Under the pieces are notes generated by a model. That model did no database searches and was not told the origin of the DNA. It saw only the letters and a program-made list of their open reading frames with translations. From Mesorhizobium sp. SOD10 (GTDB lineage Bacteria; Pseudomonadota; Alphaproteobacteria; Rhizobiales; Rhizobiaceae), in assembly GCA_000824805.1 (NCBI GenBank), contig CCNA01000061.1, positions 124,001 through 188,000 on the forward strand: a stretch of 64,000 bases of DNA, written 5' to 3'. Position numbers and translations under genes: made by a program. Below are positions 24,981-33,324 of this stretch, piece after piece; within the stretch, counting starts at the first letter, position 1, and the number at the start of each line of letters is the position of its first letter.

Positions 24981-26000
24981 TCAGTGGACTCCTTGTTTCT
25001 TCAGCGCGTCGGCGATTTTTTCCAGCGTGTTGCGCATGGCCTTCTGCTCGTCGGACTGGGCTTCGACCCAGTCGCGCATGATCTGCTGCTCGGAGCGCAT
25101 GTTCTTCACCAGCCCGGAGATGCCGTCGGCGAGATTGGCCATGGCGGTGGCGACGCGCGGATTGGAGCCGCCATTCTCCTGCAGGCTGCGCAGCCGCTCC
25201 GATAGGAGACGGATGTCCTCGGAGGATTCGGCGGCTTTCGAGGTCTCGGACACGACGATGTCCGACGACAGGTCGGTGACCGAGGACAGCCAGTTCTCGA
25301 GCTCCGTGTAGAAGCGGGTCTGGGCGCGGCCGGCCTGCAGGTCGAGGAAGCCGAGCACGAGCGAGCCGGAAAGGCCGAACAGCGAGGACGAAAACGCGGT
25401 GCCCATGCCGGCGAGCGGCGCCGACAGGCCCTGCTTCAGCGCATCGAGCACGGCGGCGGCGTCGCCGGTGCCAGGGTCCAGCGCCTCGATCGTCTCGCGG
25501 ATCGAGGCTATGGTGTTGAGCAGACCCCAAAAGGTGCCGAGCAGGCCGAGGAACACAAGCAGGCCGACCAGATAGCGCGAGGTGTCGCGGCTCTCGTCGA
25601 GGCGGGTGGCGATGGAATCGAGCATCGTGCGCATCGACGAGGTCGAGAAGGCTATCGTCGACGAGCGGCCGATCATCGCCTTCATCGGCGCCAAGAGCAC
25701 CGGCTCGGTGGTTTCGGAGCCGGCGCGGAAGGAGTTGACCCAGCGCACTTCCCGGAAAAGCCGGCCGACCTGGGCAAAGGCGAGCAGGATGCCCACCGCG
25801 AGCACGCCGATGATCAGGCCGTTGAGGCCCGGATTGCTGGAGAAGGCGGTCGAGATCTGGCGGGTGAGGATAGCGGCAATAAAGGCGACGATGATCAGGA
25901 AGATCACCATGCTGAGCAGGAAGACCTGCGGGCTGGACAGCTTGTGCGGATCGTAGACCAGGACGTCCGATCGCCTGCCGAAGGATCTGAGAAAAGCCAT
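24981..26000 (-). CDS. MotA/TolQ/ExbB-like proton channel protein
   Basis: A 339-residue membrane protein with helices at about residues 25-45, 55-75, 140-165 and 190-215. The third carries LVFLGLLGTFWGLLNTIASI and the fourth the AGMGTAFSSSLFGLSGSLVL motif typical of this channel superfamily. The C-terminus is a coiled coil. ATG 26000 is preferred over a longer open frame. It pairs with the OmpA-like partner directly downstream. It is not the tolQ-tolR pair, which is at 41.7 kb. Confidence 0.87.
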   Translation of the reverse strand: MAFLRSFGRRSDVLVYDPHKLSSPQVFLLSMVIFLIIVAFIAAILTRQISTAFSSNPGLNGLIIGVLAVGILLAFAQVGRLFREVRWVNSFRAGSETTEPVLLAPMKAMIGRSSTIAFSTSSMRTMLDSIATRLDESRDTSRYLVGLLVFLGLLGTFWGLLNTIASIRETIEALDPGTGDAAAVLDALKQGLSAPLAGMGTAFSSSLFGLSGSLVLGFLDLQAGRAQTRFYTELENWLSSVTDLSSDIVVSETSKAAESSEDIRLLSERLRSLQENGGSNPRVATAMANLADGISGLVKNMRSEQQIMRDWVEAQSDEQKAMRNTLEKIADALKKQGVH

Positions 26001-26132
26001 CCGTGCCCCGTTTCCGATGCCACCGCCGCAGAATTGCCGCGACTCTAAACGGAATTGTGACCAAATTGAATGGCGCTTGGCAATATTGCCCGCGCCCCTG
26101 CTTTGGTGCACTTCCGGACGGAAGGCGCCGGA

Positions 26133-26238
26133 CCTAAAGCGCGTCGCGAACTTTCAGATTCGCTCCATGCGCTTTAGGTTTTTGATTTTACGCATGTCTT
26201 TATCCCGAAACCGGTTCCCACTTTCGGGAGACATGCAT
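26133..26238. repeat. Dispersed rhizobial repeat, copy 2
   Basis: Near-identical to copy 1: CCTAAAGCGCGTCGCG, CTTTCAGATTCGCTCC, GCGCTTTAGG, ACGCATGTCTTTATCCCGAA and ACCGGTTCCCACTTTCGGG. Together the two copies bracket the MotA-OmpA pair. Confidence 0.85.
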
Positions 26239-26246
26239 TAGCCGCT

Positions 26247-26939
26247 CTAGAAGCGGTTGACGACCAGGCAATCGACCATGGCGGCCAGATGCAGGCCGGC
26301 GCCGGTGACGACGAAGCCGTGCCAGACGGCGTTGTGGAAGCGAAGTCCCTTCCAGGCGAAGAAGATGACGCCCAAGGAATAGACGATGCCGCCGGCGACG
26401 AGCAGCGCCACCGAGGTCGTCGGCAGCGTCCGGACCAGCGGTCCGGCGAGCACCACGCCGCTCCAGCCGATTGCGAGATAAAAGACGATGGCCAGCCGGT
26501 CGTAGCGGCCGGGCAGGAACATCTTGATGGCGATGCCCGCCGCCGCCGCGCTCCACACGGTGACGATCATGGACAACGCCAGGGGCGAGTTGTCGAGCTG
26601 AGCAAGAAAGGGTGTGTAGGTGGCGGCGATCAGCAGATAGATCGCGGCATGGTCGAAACGGCGCAGGATCCATTTCGCCGGCCAGGATACCGGCCACAGA
26701 TTATAGGCCAGCGACACCGAGAGCACGGTGAGCAGCGACACCACGTAGAACACCGCGGCGACATATTCGCCGGGGCCGGAATGGAAGGCGGCCAAGGCCA
26801 GGAAAGCCGAGCCGGCCGCGATCGCCAGCACGATGCCCACCGCGTGAACGATGCCGTCGGCGATCATTTCGGCGCGCGAATAGTGCCAGCGCCCCACAAA
26901 GGGGATCTCAAGCTGGGTATCCGGCCGCGCGTCGTTCAT
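26247..26939 (-). CDS. trhA: Hemolysin III / PAQR-family membrane protein TrhA
   Basis: A 230-residue seven-helix protein of the hemolysin III/PAQR superfamily. Signature residues are present: IADGIVHAVGIVLAIAAGSA in helix 1, FDHAAIYLLIAATYTPFL in the middle and the C-terminal WHGFVVTGAGLHLAAM carrying the metal-ligand histidines. E. coli TrhA/YqfA is implicated in membrane lipid homeostasis; lytic activity is not implied. Single gene between dispersed repeats. Confidence 0.9.
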   Translation of the reverse strand: MNDARPDTQLEIPFVGRWHYSRAEMIADGIVHAVGIVLAIAAGSAFLALAAFHSGPGEYVAAVFYVVSLLTVLSVSLAYNLWPVSWPAKWILRRFDHAAIYLLIAATYTPFLAQLDNSPLALSMIVTVWSAAAAGIAIKMFLPGRYDRLAIVFYLAIGWSGVVLAGPLVRTLPTTSVALLVAGGIVYSLGVIFFAWKGLRFHNAVWHGFVVTGAGLHLAAMVDCLVVNRF

Positions 26940-27044
26940 GAATGATCCTGCAACGCCTAATCTGGGCGCTCGCTGACCATTATTTCAAGCTTCGGTTGCG
27001 GTTTTGCGACCAAAGCCGCGCGTCCTTTCGACGCGCAAAGGGCG

Positions 27045-27149
27045 CCTGAAAGCGCGTCGCGCTGAGCCGGATTCAGGCGGCGCGTTTCATGTCTTTGTTT
27101 TGATGCATGTCGTTGTCCCAGAACCGCTGCACACTTCCGGGCGACATGG
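27045..27149. repeat. Dispersed rhizobial repeat, diverged copy 3
   Basis: Same plan as copies 1 and 2 (AGCGCGTCGCGCT, ATTCAGGCGGCGCG, ATGCATGTCGTTGTCCCAGA, then ACCGCTGCACACTTCCGGG and GACATGGA) with more substitutions. It abuts the end of the inositol phosphatase gene. Confidence 0.7.
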
Positions 27150-27154
27150 ATTGG

Positions 27155-27955
27155 TCAGCGAGCGGCCAACGGCTTCTTCACGGTTTTAAGCAGCGCGCGC
27201 TGGATGATCTCGTTGCCGGCGACGACCTCGCCGCTGTCCAGCATGCCCTGTGCGCCGTCCATGTCCGAAACGAATCCGCCGGCCTCGCGCACCAGAAGGA
27301 TGCCGGCGGCGATGTCCCAGGACGACAGGCCGGTTTCCCAGAAACCGTCCATGCGCCCGGCCGCGACATAGGCGAGATCGAGCGCGGCGGAGCCCAGGCG
27401 GCGAACGCCGGAGACTTCAGCCATGACGTTGCGCAGCTCGATCAGGAAATTGCCATGCAGGCTGCGGCCGAGATGCGGCACGCCGCAGCCGATCACCGCG
27501 TCGGTCAGCTTGGAGCGTCCGGCAACGCGCAGCCGGCGGTCGTTCATGAAGGCGCCGCCGCCGCGCTCGGCCGTGTAGAGCTCGTCCATCGCCGGATTGT
27601 AGACGACGCCGGCGACGATCTGGCCTTGGCGCTCAAGCGCGATCGACACGGAAAAGAGCGGGATACCGTGCAGGAAGTTGGTGGTGCCGTCGAGCGGATC
27701 GACGATCCAGCGGTGCTGGGCGTCCTCGCCTTCGACGGCGCCGCGCTCTTCCATCAGGAAGGCGTAGCCCGGCCGCGCCTTCGAAAGCTCGGCGAAGACG
27801 ATCTCTTCGGCCTTGCGGTCGGCCTGGCTGACATAGTCGCCCGGTCCCTTCATCGAGACCTGCAGGTTCTGCACCTCGCCGAAGTCGCGCGACAGCGAGC
27901 GGCCGGCCTTCATCGCGGCCTGGACCATGACGTTGAGGAGAGCTGAACGCGCCAT
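27155..27955 (-). CDS. suhB: Inositol monophosphatase family protein
   Basis: A 266-residue Mg-dependent phosphatase. Metal-site motifs are all present: EERG near residue 70, WIVDPLDGTTNFLHGIPLFS near 85 and WDIAAGILLVREAGG near 215. Family members hydrolyse inositol-1-phosphate or related sugar phosphates; E. coli SuhB also acts in rRNA antitermination. ATG 27955 follows GGAAG. It lies downstream of efp with a palindromic repeat between. Confidence 0.92.
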   Translation of the reverse strand: MARSALLNVMVQAAMKAGRSLSRDFGEVQNLQVSMKGPGDYVSQADRKAEEIVFAELSKARPGYAFLMEERGAVEGEDAQHRWIVDPLDGTTNFLHGIPLFSVSIALERQGQIVAGVVYNPAMDELYTAERGGGAFMNDRRLRVAGRSKLTDAVIGCGVPHLGRSLHGNFLIELRNVMAEVSGVRRLGSAALDLAYVAAGRMDGFWETGLSSWDIAAGILLVREAGGFVSDMDGAQGMLDSGEVVAGNEIIQRALLKTVKKPLAAR

Positions 27956-28002
27956 TTTTTCTTCCTGGCTTTGTCTTCCTACCGGCCGGCTATCTTTCTT
28001 GA

Positions 28003-28047
28003 AGCATGATCTTTTCCGAAAAGTCGGCAACTTTTCGGGATCATGCT
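28003..28047. repeat. REP-like palindrome between efp and suhB
   Basis: Outer arms AGCATGATC (28003-28011) and GATCATGCT (28039-28047) with inner CCGAAAAGT / ACTTTTCGG form a long hairpin. It starts at the efp stop codon. This is a standard rhizobial intergenic palindrome. Confidence 0.85.
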
Positions 28048-28613
28048 CAGTCCGCGCGGCGCATATAGGTGATTTCGTTGGTGTCGACGACGATGCGCTC
28101 GCCGGCCGAGATGAAGGGCGGCACCAGCACGCGGATGCCGTTCTCCAACACCGCCGGCTTGTAGGACGAGGCTGCCGTCTGGCCCCGCACCACCGGGTCG
28201 GCCTCGGTGACGGTCAGCGTCACCTGGTCGGGCAGCGAAATGCCGATCGGCCGCTCTTCATAGAGTTGCACCGTCACCATCATGCCGTCCTGCAGGAAGG
28301 CGGCGCGCTCGCCGACGAAGTCCTTCGCCAATTCGAGCTGCTCGTAGGTTTCGGTGTCCATGAAGACCAGCGCGTCGCCCTGTTCGTAGAGGAACGAGAA
28401 ATCCTTCAGGTCGAGCCGGATCTGCTCGACGGTCTCGGCCGAGCGGAAGCGCTCGTTGAGCTTGGTGCCGTTGATCAGGTTTTTCAGCTCGACCTGGTTG
28501 TAGGCGCCGCCCTTGCCGGGTTTGACGGTGTTGGTCTTGACCGCCACCCAGAGGCCGCCATCGTGCTCGATGACATAGCCGGGACGGATTTCGCTGCCAC
28601 TGATCTTGGCCAT
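28047..28613 (-). CDS. efp: Translation elongation factor P
   Basis: Relieves ribosome stalling at polyproline. The 188-residue protein has the three EF-P beta domains: N-terminal GSEIRPGYVIEHDGGLWVAV and the loop KPGKGGAYNQVELKN carrying the conserved lysine (near residue 34) that is modified in many species. The C-terminal part ends in ISAGERIVVDTNEITYMRRA. ATG 28613 is the family start. The neighbouring genes (suhB, Sel1, thiE) are on the same strand. Confidence 0.96.
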   Translation of the reverse strand: MAKISGSEIRPGYVIEHDGGLWVAVKTNTVKPGKGGAYNQVELKNLINGTKLNERFRSAETVEQIRLDLKDFSFLYEQGDALVFMDTETYEQLELAKDFVGERAAFLQDGMMVTVQLYEERPIGISLPDQVTLTVTEADPVVRGQTAASSYKPAVLENGIRVLVPPFISAGERIVVDTNEITYMRRAD

Positions 28614-28741
28614 GATGAACTGATCCGAGTGAGATTTTTCGCGCGCGGGTCGCGCTTTGGCGCCTCCAAGACCACAAATCGCGCATAGTGGCAAGGGAGG
28701 GAACCAAGGCGGCCCGGACATGCCGTCCGCGGCGCCACGCG

Positions 28742-29905
28742 TCAAGGCAGGCGATTTGCCTTCTGCAGCGCCTGCTTGGTCTGATCGTCGTCGAGGCCCT
28801 GCAGGAAATCGTCCATCTGGGGGTCGATCAGTCCGGCGCGGCGGGCGACGATGTACCAGGCGCCGGCGAGGACCAGGTCCGGGTCGGTGCCGATGCCGCC
28901 CATATAGAGCTTGGCGAGGCGGTTCTGGGCGGCGACATTGCCGCCTTGCGCCGCCCGCTTCATCCAGGCGAAGCCCGATTTCAGGTCGCGCCCGCCGCCA
29001 CGTCCCTCGATCATCCAGGTGGCGAGGTCGATCTGCGCGGTGTCGTAGTTCTGTCTCGCTGCCTGCGCCAGCAGGGCGCGCGCCTGGGCGTCGTCATGCG
29101 GCTTGCCGCCGGCGCCGTTGGCGTAGAGCTGCGCCATCGCATATTGGGCGTCGGCAAGGCCGGTGGCCGCCGCGCGCTCATAGTAGACGGCGGCCTTGGC
29201 AAGGCCGGCATCGCCGGGATCCTGCTGGACGAGCAACTGGGCGAAGTTGAACTGCGCAAGCCGGTTGCCGGCCTCGGCCGAGGCCTGCATCAGTGCGAAG
29301 GCGCCCTTTTCGTCCTTCTTCACATAACGGCCGTCCAATAGCATCAGCGCATATTGGAACTGCGCTTCCGGCACGCCCTGTTCGGCCGCCAGCGCATACC
29401 ATTTCGCGGCCTCGGCGGGATTGAGCGGCACACCCAGTCCGCGCGACAGGATTTCGGCCACCAGCGTCTCGGCCGCCGGGTCGCCGTTCTTGGCGCGCTC
29501 CATGGCAAGGTTGTAGGCGGTCTTGTAAAGGCCGCGCTGGAAGGCGCCGTAGGCGGCGTCCGGCTGCTTGGCGCCGAAGCGGTCGGGATTGATGGTGTCG
29601 GCCGATGGCGGCGTCAAGGTGGCCGGCTGCGGCAAGGTGTTCTGGATCGGCTTGTCGATATGCGGACCGCCGCCGAACCTGCTCGGATCCGGGGCGCCGG
29701 TGGCCGGCGCGGCTGTGTTCGGTTTGCCCGTATCCGGCGTGCCAGGACCCGGCGTGCCTGTATCCGGTTTGGCTGCGTCGGGCGCGCTCTTGTCGGGCGC
29801 ACTCGTCTCCGGCCGCGGCTGCGGCAGCGGGGCGGTCTCGGCCGCCATCGCGGCCTGCGCAAACAAGCCGGCCAGGACCACCAGGCAAGGGCCACGCAGG
29901 CGCAT
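28742..29905 (-). CDS. Secreted Sel1-like repeat protein
   Basis: A 387-residue exported protein. It has a signal peptide (LRGPCLVVLAGLFAQAAMAA, cleavage near residue 22), then a low-complexity linker rich in proline and PDTG/PDP-type repeats (about 25-95), then at least six Sel1-like helical repeats from residue about 110 (AAKWYALAAEQGVPEAQFQY, AAVYYERAAATGLADAQYAM). Such solenoids bind partner proteins at the envelope. ATG 29905 is one base after the thiE stop, so the two genes are translationally linked. Confidence 0.88.
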   Translation of the reverse strand: MRLRGPCLVVLAGLFAQAAMAAETAPLPQPRPETSAPDKSAPDAAKPDTGTPGPGTPDTGKPNTAAPATGAPDPSRFGGGPHIDKPIQNTLPQPATLTPPSADTINPDRFGAKQPDAAYGAFQRGLYKTAYNLAMERAKNGDPAAETLVAEILSRGLGVPLNPAEAAKWYALAAEQGVPEAQFQYALMLLDGRYVKKDEKGAFALMQASAEAGNRLAQFNFAQLLVQQDPGDAGLAKAAVYYERAAATGLADAQYAMAQLYANGAGGKPHDDAQARALLAQAARQNYDTAQIDLATWMIEGRGGGRDLKSGFAWMKRAAQGGNVAAQNRLAKLYMGGIGTDPDLVLAGAWYIVARRAGLIDPQMDDFLQGLDDDQTKQALQKANRLP

Positions 29906-29906
29906 G

Positions 29907-30554
29907 TCAGTCCTCGAAACGCGGCGCGGTTTCATCGAGCAGCGCGTTGGCGGCGGCGATCGCCGCGCGCGGGTCGCGACCGTCGGCAAAGACGGCGCTG
30001 GACAGCGCCACGAACTCGGCGCCGGTCGCGGCCACCGTCTCGACGGAAGCAAGCTCGGAGCCACCCATCACGATGCAGGGGATCGAGATCATCTCCGCCC
30101 ACCATTCGCCGAGGGCGAGGTTGCGATGGTGCGGCTCCGGCTTGTTGTCATAGCCGAAGCGGCCGAAGAACATGTAGTCGGGCCGCTCCTCGCCGAGCTC
30201 AAGCGCCTCGTCGCGGGTCTTGGCGCCGCCGGCGCCGACCATCATCTTGCCGGCCAGGCGCTCGATCGTCTCGGCGAGCTCCTTGGGCTTTGCTTCGATA
30301 TGGATGCCGTCGGCCTGGACGCGCCCGGCGATGCGGCTGTCGCCGGCGATGATGACGGCGACGCCGGCACCTTGAGCGATCGGCACGATTCTCTCCGCAA
30401 AGGCCTGGAAGGACGCGTCGTCCATGCCATTGTCGGGCAGGATCAGCGAGGCGATGTCGCCACCCTCGAATGCCGCGCAGATCTGCTCGGCCGGCACGAG
30501 CGGCGGCGCGATCAGCACGATGCGGCAGCGATTGGGTGGGTTTAAATCGTTCAT
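29907..30554 (-). CDS. thiE: Thiamine phosphate synthase family protein
   Basis: A 215-residue TIM-barrel protein of the ThiE/TenI family. It shows the expected phosphate and pyrimidine regions in diverged form: AGDSRIAGRVQADGIHIEAK, PDYMFFGRFGYDNK and C-terminal TGAEFVALSSAVFADGRD. ThiE joins the pyrimidine and thiazole halves of thiamine. The motifs are weaker than in canonical ThiE, so it could be a TenI-like paralogue. First gene of the thiE-sel1 pair. Confidence 0.8.
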   Translation of the reverse strand: MNDLNPPNRCRIVLIAPPLVPAEQICAAFEGGDIASLILPDNGMDDASFQAFAERIVPIAQGAGVAVIIAGDSRIAGRVQADGIHIEAKPKELAETIERLAGKMMVGAGGAKTRDEALELGEERPDYMFFGRFGYDNKPEPHHRNLALGEWWAEMISIPCIVMGGSELASVETVAATGAEFVALSSAVFADGRDPRAAIAAANALLDETAPRFED

Positions 30555-30638
30555 TGGCCTTCGATCCCGGTTTCGCCTATGCCGGGCGAAGATGGTTGCA
30601 TTGCGGCATAGAGCAAAGCGAGCGGCTTGAACAGTCGG

Positions 30639-31025
30639 CTATGCAGCGGACGGGGATCGGCCCGCGCGAGCATCGTCACGCCGGGTCTTCATGATGAGGT
30701 CGAACACGCGCCGCGGCTGCTCTATACCGAGAAATTGCGGCACCGGATCGAAAGCCGGAAACCATCCGTTCATCCGCGAGAACGGATATGGCGACGCGGA
30801 GGCTCCGAAGCGCAAAGTCCCCCTCGTCGCGGTCTCGCCGGTCAACTGAACATCGGGAACGCGTTCGAGATCGATCGAGGTGAAATTGGCCGATGGGGCG
30901 CGGCGCAGGATCAGGATGCGCCTGTTCGTGACCGCGTAGTATATCCGCTGCCTCAACCAGGCGTCGGCCTTGCCGTCGAACTGCAGCGGGTGCATGCACA
31001 GGGCAGGACCAGGCACATGGCGCAA
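30639..31025 (-). pseudogene. Truncated PH-domain (bPH-type) protein remnant
   Basis: The frame encodes AWLRQRIYYAVTNRRILILR, then ASANFTSIDLERVPDVQL-like strands and a C-terminal FLGIEQPRRVFDLIMKTRRD helix. This is the bacterial PH fold seen in small membrane proteins that normally begin with two membrane helices. Those helices are absent. The open frame continues upstream to about 31118 with unrelated sequence (ARECAELAPDPDIRRRIRDG). Start codons are TTG 31025 or an internal ATG. I read it as a 5'-truncated remnant, but a short real protein is possible. Confidence 0.5.
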
Positions 31026-31149
31026 ACATCTACGACCGTCCCGAATTCTTCGCCGAATGTCGGGATCAGGCGCCAGTTCGGCGCATTCCCTGGCGACTCC
31101 CGCGGGCTCCTTGAACTAAGCTGTTCTTGCTGCCTCAAGGAGGTTTCGC

Positions 31150-31548
31150 ATGCGTGGTCGTTGTCTATGCGGCGCTATTGCCTTTGAAGTCGACGGTCCG
31201 GCGCAGGCCTGCGTGGTCTGTCATTGTGAGAGCTGCCGGCGGCAATGTTCTGCGCCGATGACCGCCTACATTGGCGTCCTGGACGGTCAGTGGCGATGGC
31301 TGGGCAAGCCACCGAAGGTGTTCAACTCTTCTCCCGGTGTAGAAAGAACATTTTGCGATCACTGCGGCTCGCCGCTTTCCTTCCGCTCGAAGAACATGTC
31401 CGGTGTCATGCACTTTTTTGCCGCGGCGATGGCGGAGCCGGAAAGATTTGCGCCGACGCTGCATGTCGCTTTCGAGGAGAAGCTCCCTTGGTTGAAACTC
31501 GCCGACGGCCTGCCGACACGTATCGGGCCTGACTATACGAAAGGCTAG
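31150..31548 (+). CDS. GFA/CENP-V family zinc protein
   Basis: A 132-residue member of the glutathione-dependent formaldehyde-activating (GFA) fold. The zinc cysteines are visible: GRCLCGAIAFEVDG at the N-terminus, VCHCESCRRQ near residue 25 and FCDHCGSPLSFRS near residue 70. Many members have no known substrate; formaldehyde activity should not be assumed. ATG 31150 follows AAGGAGG. Stands alone. Confidence 0.92.
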   Translation: MRGRCLCGAIAFEVDGPAQACVVCHCESCRRQCSAPMTAYIGVLDGQWRWLGKPPKVFNSSPGVERTFCDHCGSPLSFRSKNMSGVMHFFAAAMAEPERFAPTLHVAFEEKLPWLKLADGLPTRIGPDYTKG

Positions 31549-31705
31549 TGTGCATTCCCTAAGTGTGATGGGGCATCATCAGAGCTGAAATCGTCAGGAT
31601 GCCCAAGGTCGGGCCGGCATAGCGGATGCCCGCATTAATGACTATCCCGGCGGCGCTGTTCTGCGCTATGGCTGGGTTCCCCGCCTTCTCAACCTTCCTT
31701 TGCCG

Positions 31706-32476
31706 ATGTCAGGCCTGCTCAGCGATCCGTGGTTCTATGCCGCCGCCATTCCGGCGGTGATCCTTGTCGGCCTGTCGAAAGGCGGCTTCGGCGGCGCCGT
31801 CGGCTTCGTCGGTGTGCCGTTGATGGCGCTGGCCATCCCGCCGGTTCAGGCGGCCGCCATCCTGCTGCCGATCCTGTGCCTGATGGACATCGTTTCCGTG
31901 TGGACCTGGTGGGGCGTCTACGACCGCAAGATGCTGGTCGACATGATGCCGGGCGCCGTCATCGGCATCGGGCTCGGCTGGCTGACCGCGGCTCTGGTCA
32001 CCGAGGAGATGGTGCGGCTGATCGTCGGCGCCGTCGCGCTCGTCTTCGTGCTGCGCTGGATCTACCTGCAGTTCCGCCACGGCGCCGATCATGCGGCGGA
32101 GCCAAACCGCGTTGCCGCCGCTTTCTGGGGCATGGTCGCCGGCTTCACCAGCTTCGTCGCCCATGTCGGCGGCCCGCCCTTCCAGGTCTATGCGCTGCCG
32201 ATCCGGCTCGACCCGAAGGTGCTGTCGGGAACCGCGGCGATCTTCTTTGCCGCCACCAATGCGCTGAAACTCGTCCCGTATTTCGCGCTCGGCCAGTTCG
32301 ACACCACAAACCTTACGGCCTCGGCGGTGCTGATGCCGCTGGCGCCGCTGTCGACCATCGCCGGCGCCTGGCTGGTGCGCCGCATGCGGCCGGAGATCTT
32401 CTATCCGTTCACCTACGCCACCGTCGCGGTGGTCGCCGTCAAGCTGCTGTGGGACGGCGTGGCTGGCCTGTGGTGA
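31706..32476 (+). CDS. TauE/SafE-family anion exporter
   Basis: A 256-residue membrane protein of the TauE/SafE (DUF81) family with about eight helices in two inverted halves. Half signatures are LVGLSKGGFGGAVGFVGVPL near residue 22 and FTSFVAHVGGPPFQVYALPI near residue 150. Members export sulfite, sulfoacetate or other organosulfur anions; substrate unknown here. ATG 31706 is chosen over a TTG two codons upstream. Confidence 0.9.
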   Translation: MSGLLSDPWFYAAAIPAVILVGLSKGGFGGAVGFVGVPLMALAIPPVQAAAILLPILCLMDIVSVWTWWGVYDRKMLVDMMPGAVIGIGLGWLTAALVTEEMVRLIVGAVALVFVLRWIYLQFRHGADHAAEPNRVAAAFWGMVAGFTSFVAHVGGPPFQVYALPIRLDPKVLSGTAAIFFAATNALKLVPYFALGQFDTTNLTASAVLMPLAPLSTIAGAWLVRRMRPEIFYPFTYATVAVVAVKLLWDGVAGLW

Positions 32477-32509
32477 GGGCGGCCGTCGGGCCGACCTCAC
32501 CACGAAGGT

Positions 32510-33061
32510 TCAGGCGGCGCTCGGCACCATCTGGCGGCTGCCGCCGAAGGCAAGCGCGGCGCCCAGGGCTACCACCATCGCCATGCCGGCAAGAATGCCG
32601 ATGTCGTGCAGAGTGGGCTTCAGCACCATGTCGGCGATGATCACCAGCATCACCGCATAATCGAGGCGCGCCCATCTCATCATGCGCTGGCCGATGGAGA
32701 GAACGGCGGGCGTTACGCCGTCCTTGGCGATCATCGCGCCTATGCGCTCGCCGGTCGGCTTGAAGACCAGCATGCCGATCGAGAAGGTCGTGGCATAGCC
32801 GACGAGGCCGATGACGATCCACAGCTCGGTAAAGCCCACCCAGAAGCCGCACATGACGAGGCCGAAGACCAGCGTCAGCATCGACATCGGCGCGAAGAAC
32901 CTGCCGCCGAGCTCTCCGCTGGCGCGCATTGCCTGCAGCTTGTCCTCGATGCTGCCGGCGCGCTCGGCCAGCACGCCGAGCAGGAACAGCACGAAGCCGC
33001 CGCCGACCCACAAAATAGCCGAAAGGACGTGAAGGAATTTGACGATCGAATACCAATCCAT
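32510..33061 (-). CDS. DUF2269 membrane protein
   Basis: A 183-residue protein with four or five helices (WYSIVKFLHVLSAILWVGGG at the N-terminus, with a conserved histidine, as in CopD/DUF2269 proteins). Function is unknown; members of this broad group can bind heme or copper at the conserved His. ATG 33061 follows GGGAGCAACCC; a longer frame has no ribosome site. Convergent with the TauE gene. Confidence 0.82.
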   Translation of the reverse strand: MDWYSIVKFLHVLSAILWVGGGFVLFLLGVLAERAGSIEDKLQAMRASGELGGRFFAPMSMLTLVFGLVMCGFWVGFTELWIVIGLVGYATTFSIGMLVFKPTGERIGAMIAKDGVTPAVLSIGQRMMRWARLDYAVMLVIIADMVLKPTLHDIGILAGMAMVVALGAALAFGGSRQMVPSAA

Positions 33062-33293
33062 GGGTTGCTCCCGGATATCCTGCCTGATTTCGAGCGGCGC
33101 GGATCTGCGCGCCGCTTCAGAGGAGCCGGCTTTTGCGCGGCGCGTGTTTCGGGCCGATGTCGCGGCAGCAGCCAATATGTTACGGCCGCCACGATCGGCG
33201 TCGAAAATCCGGGTTTCAGACGATCCCCGGCGATGAGGCCGCTGTCCTGTTCCGGCACAGGAAAGCGCATTCGCTTAAAAAATCGCCGCCGCG

Positions 33294-33308
33294 TTAAGGG
33301 TTCATTAA
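33294..33308 (+). promoter_or_regulatory. CtrA box upstream of sRNA candidate
   Basis: TTAA (33294-33297), seven bases, TTAA (33305-33308) fits the alphaproteobacterial CtrA consensus TTAA-N7-TTAA. It ends about 24 bp before the first hairpin of the sRNA candidate. Confidence 0.55.
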
Positions 33309-33324
33309 GCTTTACGGGCGTTTA

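Noticed and set aside
23951..26000. MotA-like/OmpA-like pair as a Zorya (ZorAB) defence core
   Set aside because: No ZorC/ZorD or ZorE gene is adjacent; neighbours are housekeeping genes and dispersed repeats. A generic rhizobial stator-like pair fits better.
26247..26939. Hemolysin III as a virulence toxin
   Set aside because: The sequence is an ordinary seven-helix PAQR/TrhA protein; the name is historical.
31150..31548. Glutathione-dependent formaldehyde-activating enzyme activity for the GFA protein
   Set aside because: The fold is clear, but no formaldehyde dehydrogenase or glutathione pathway genes are nearby, and most family members lack shown activity.
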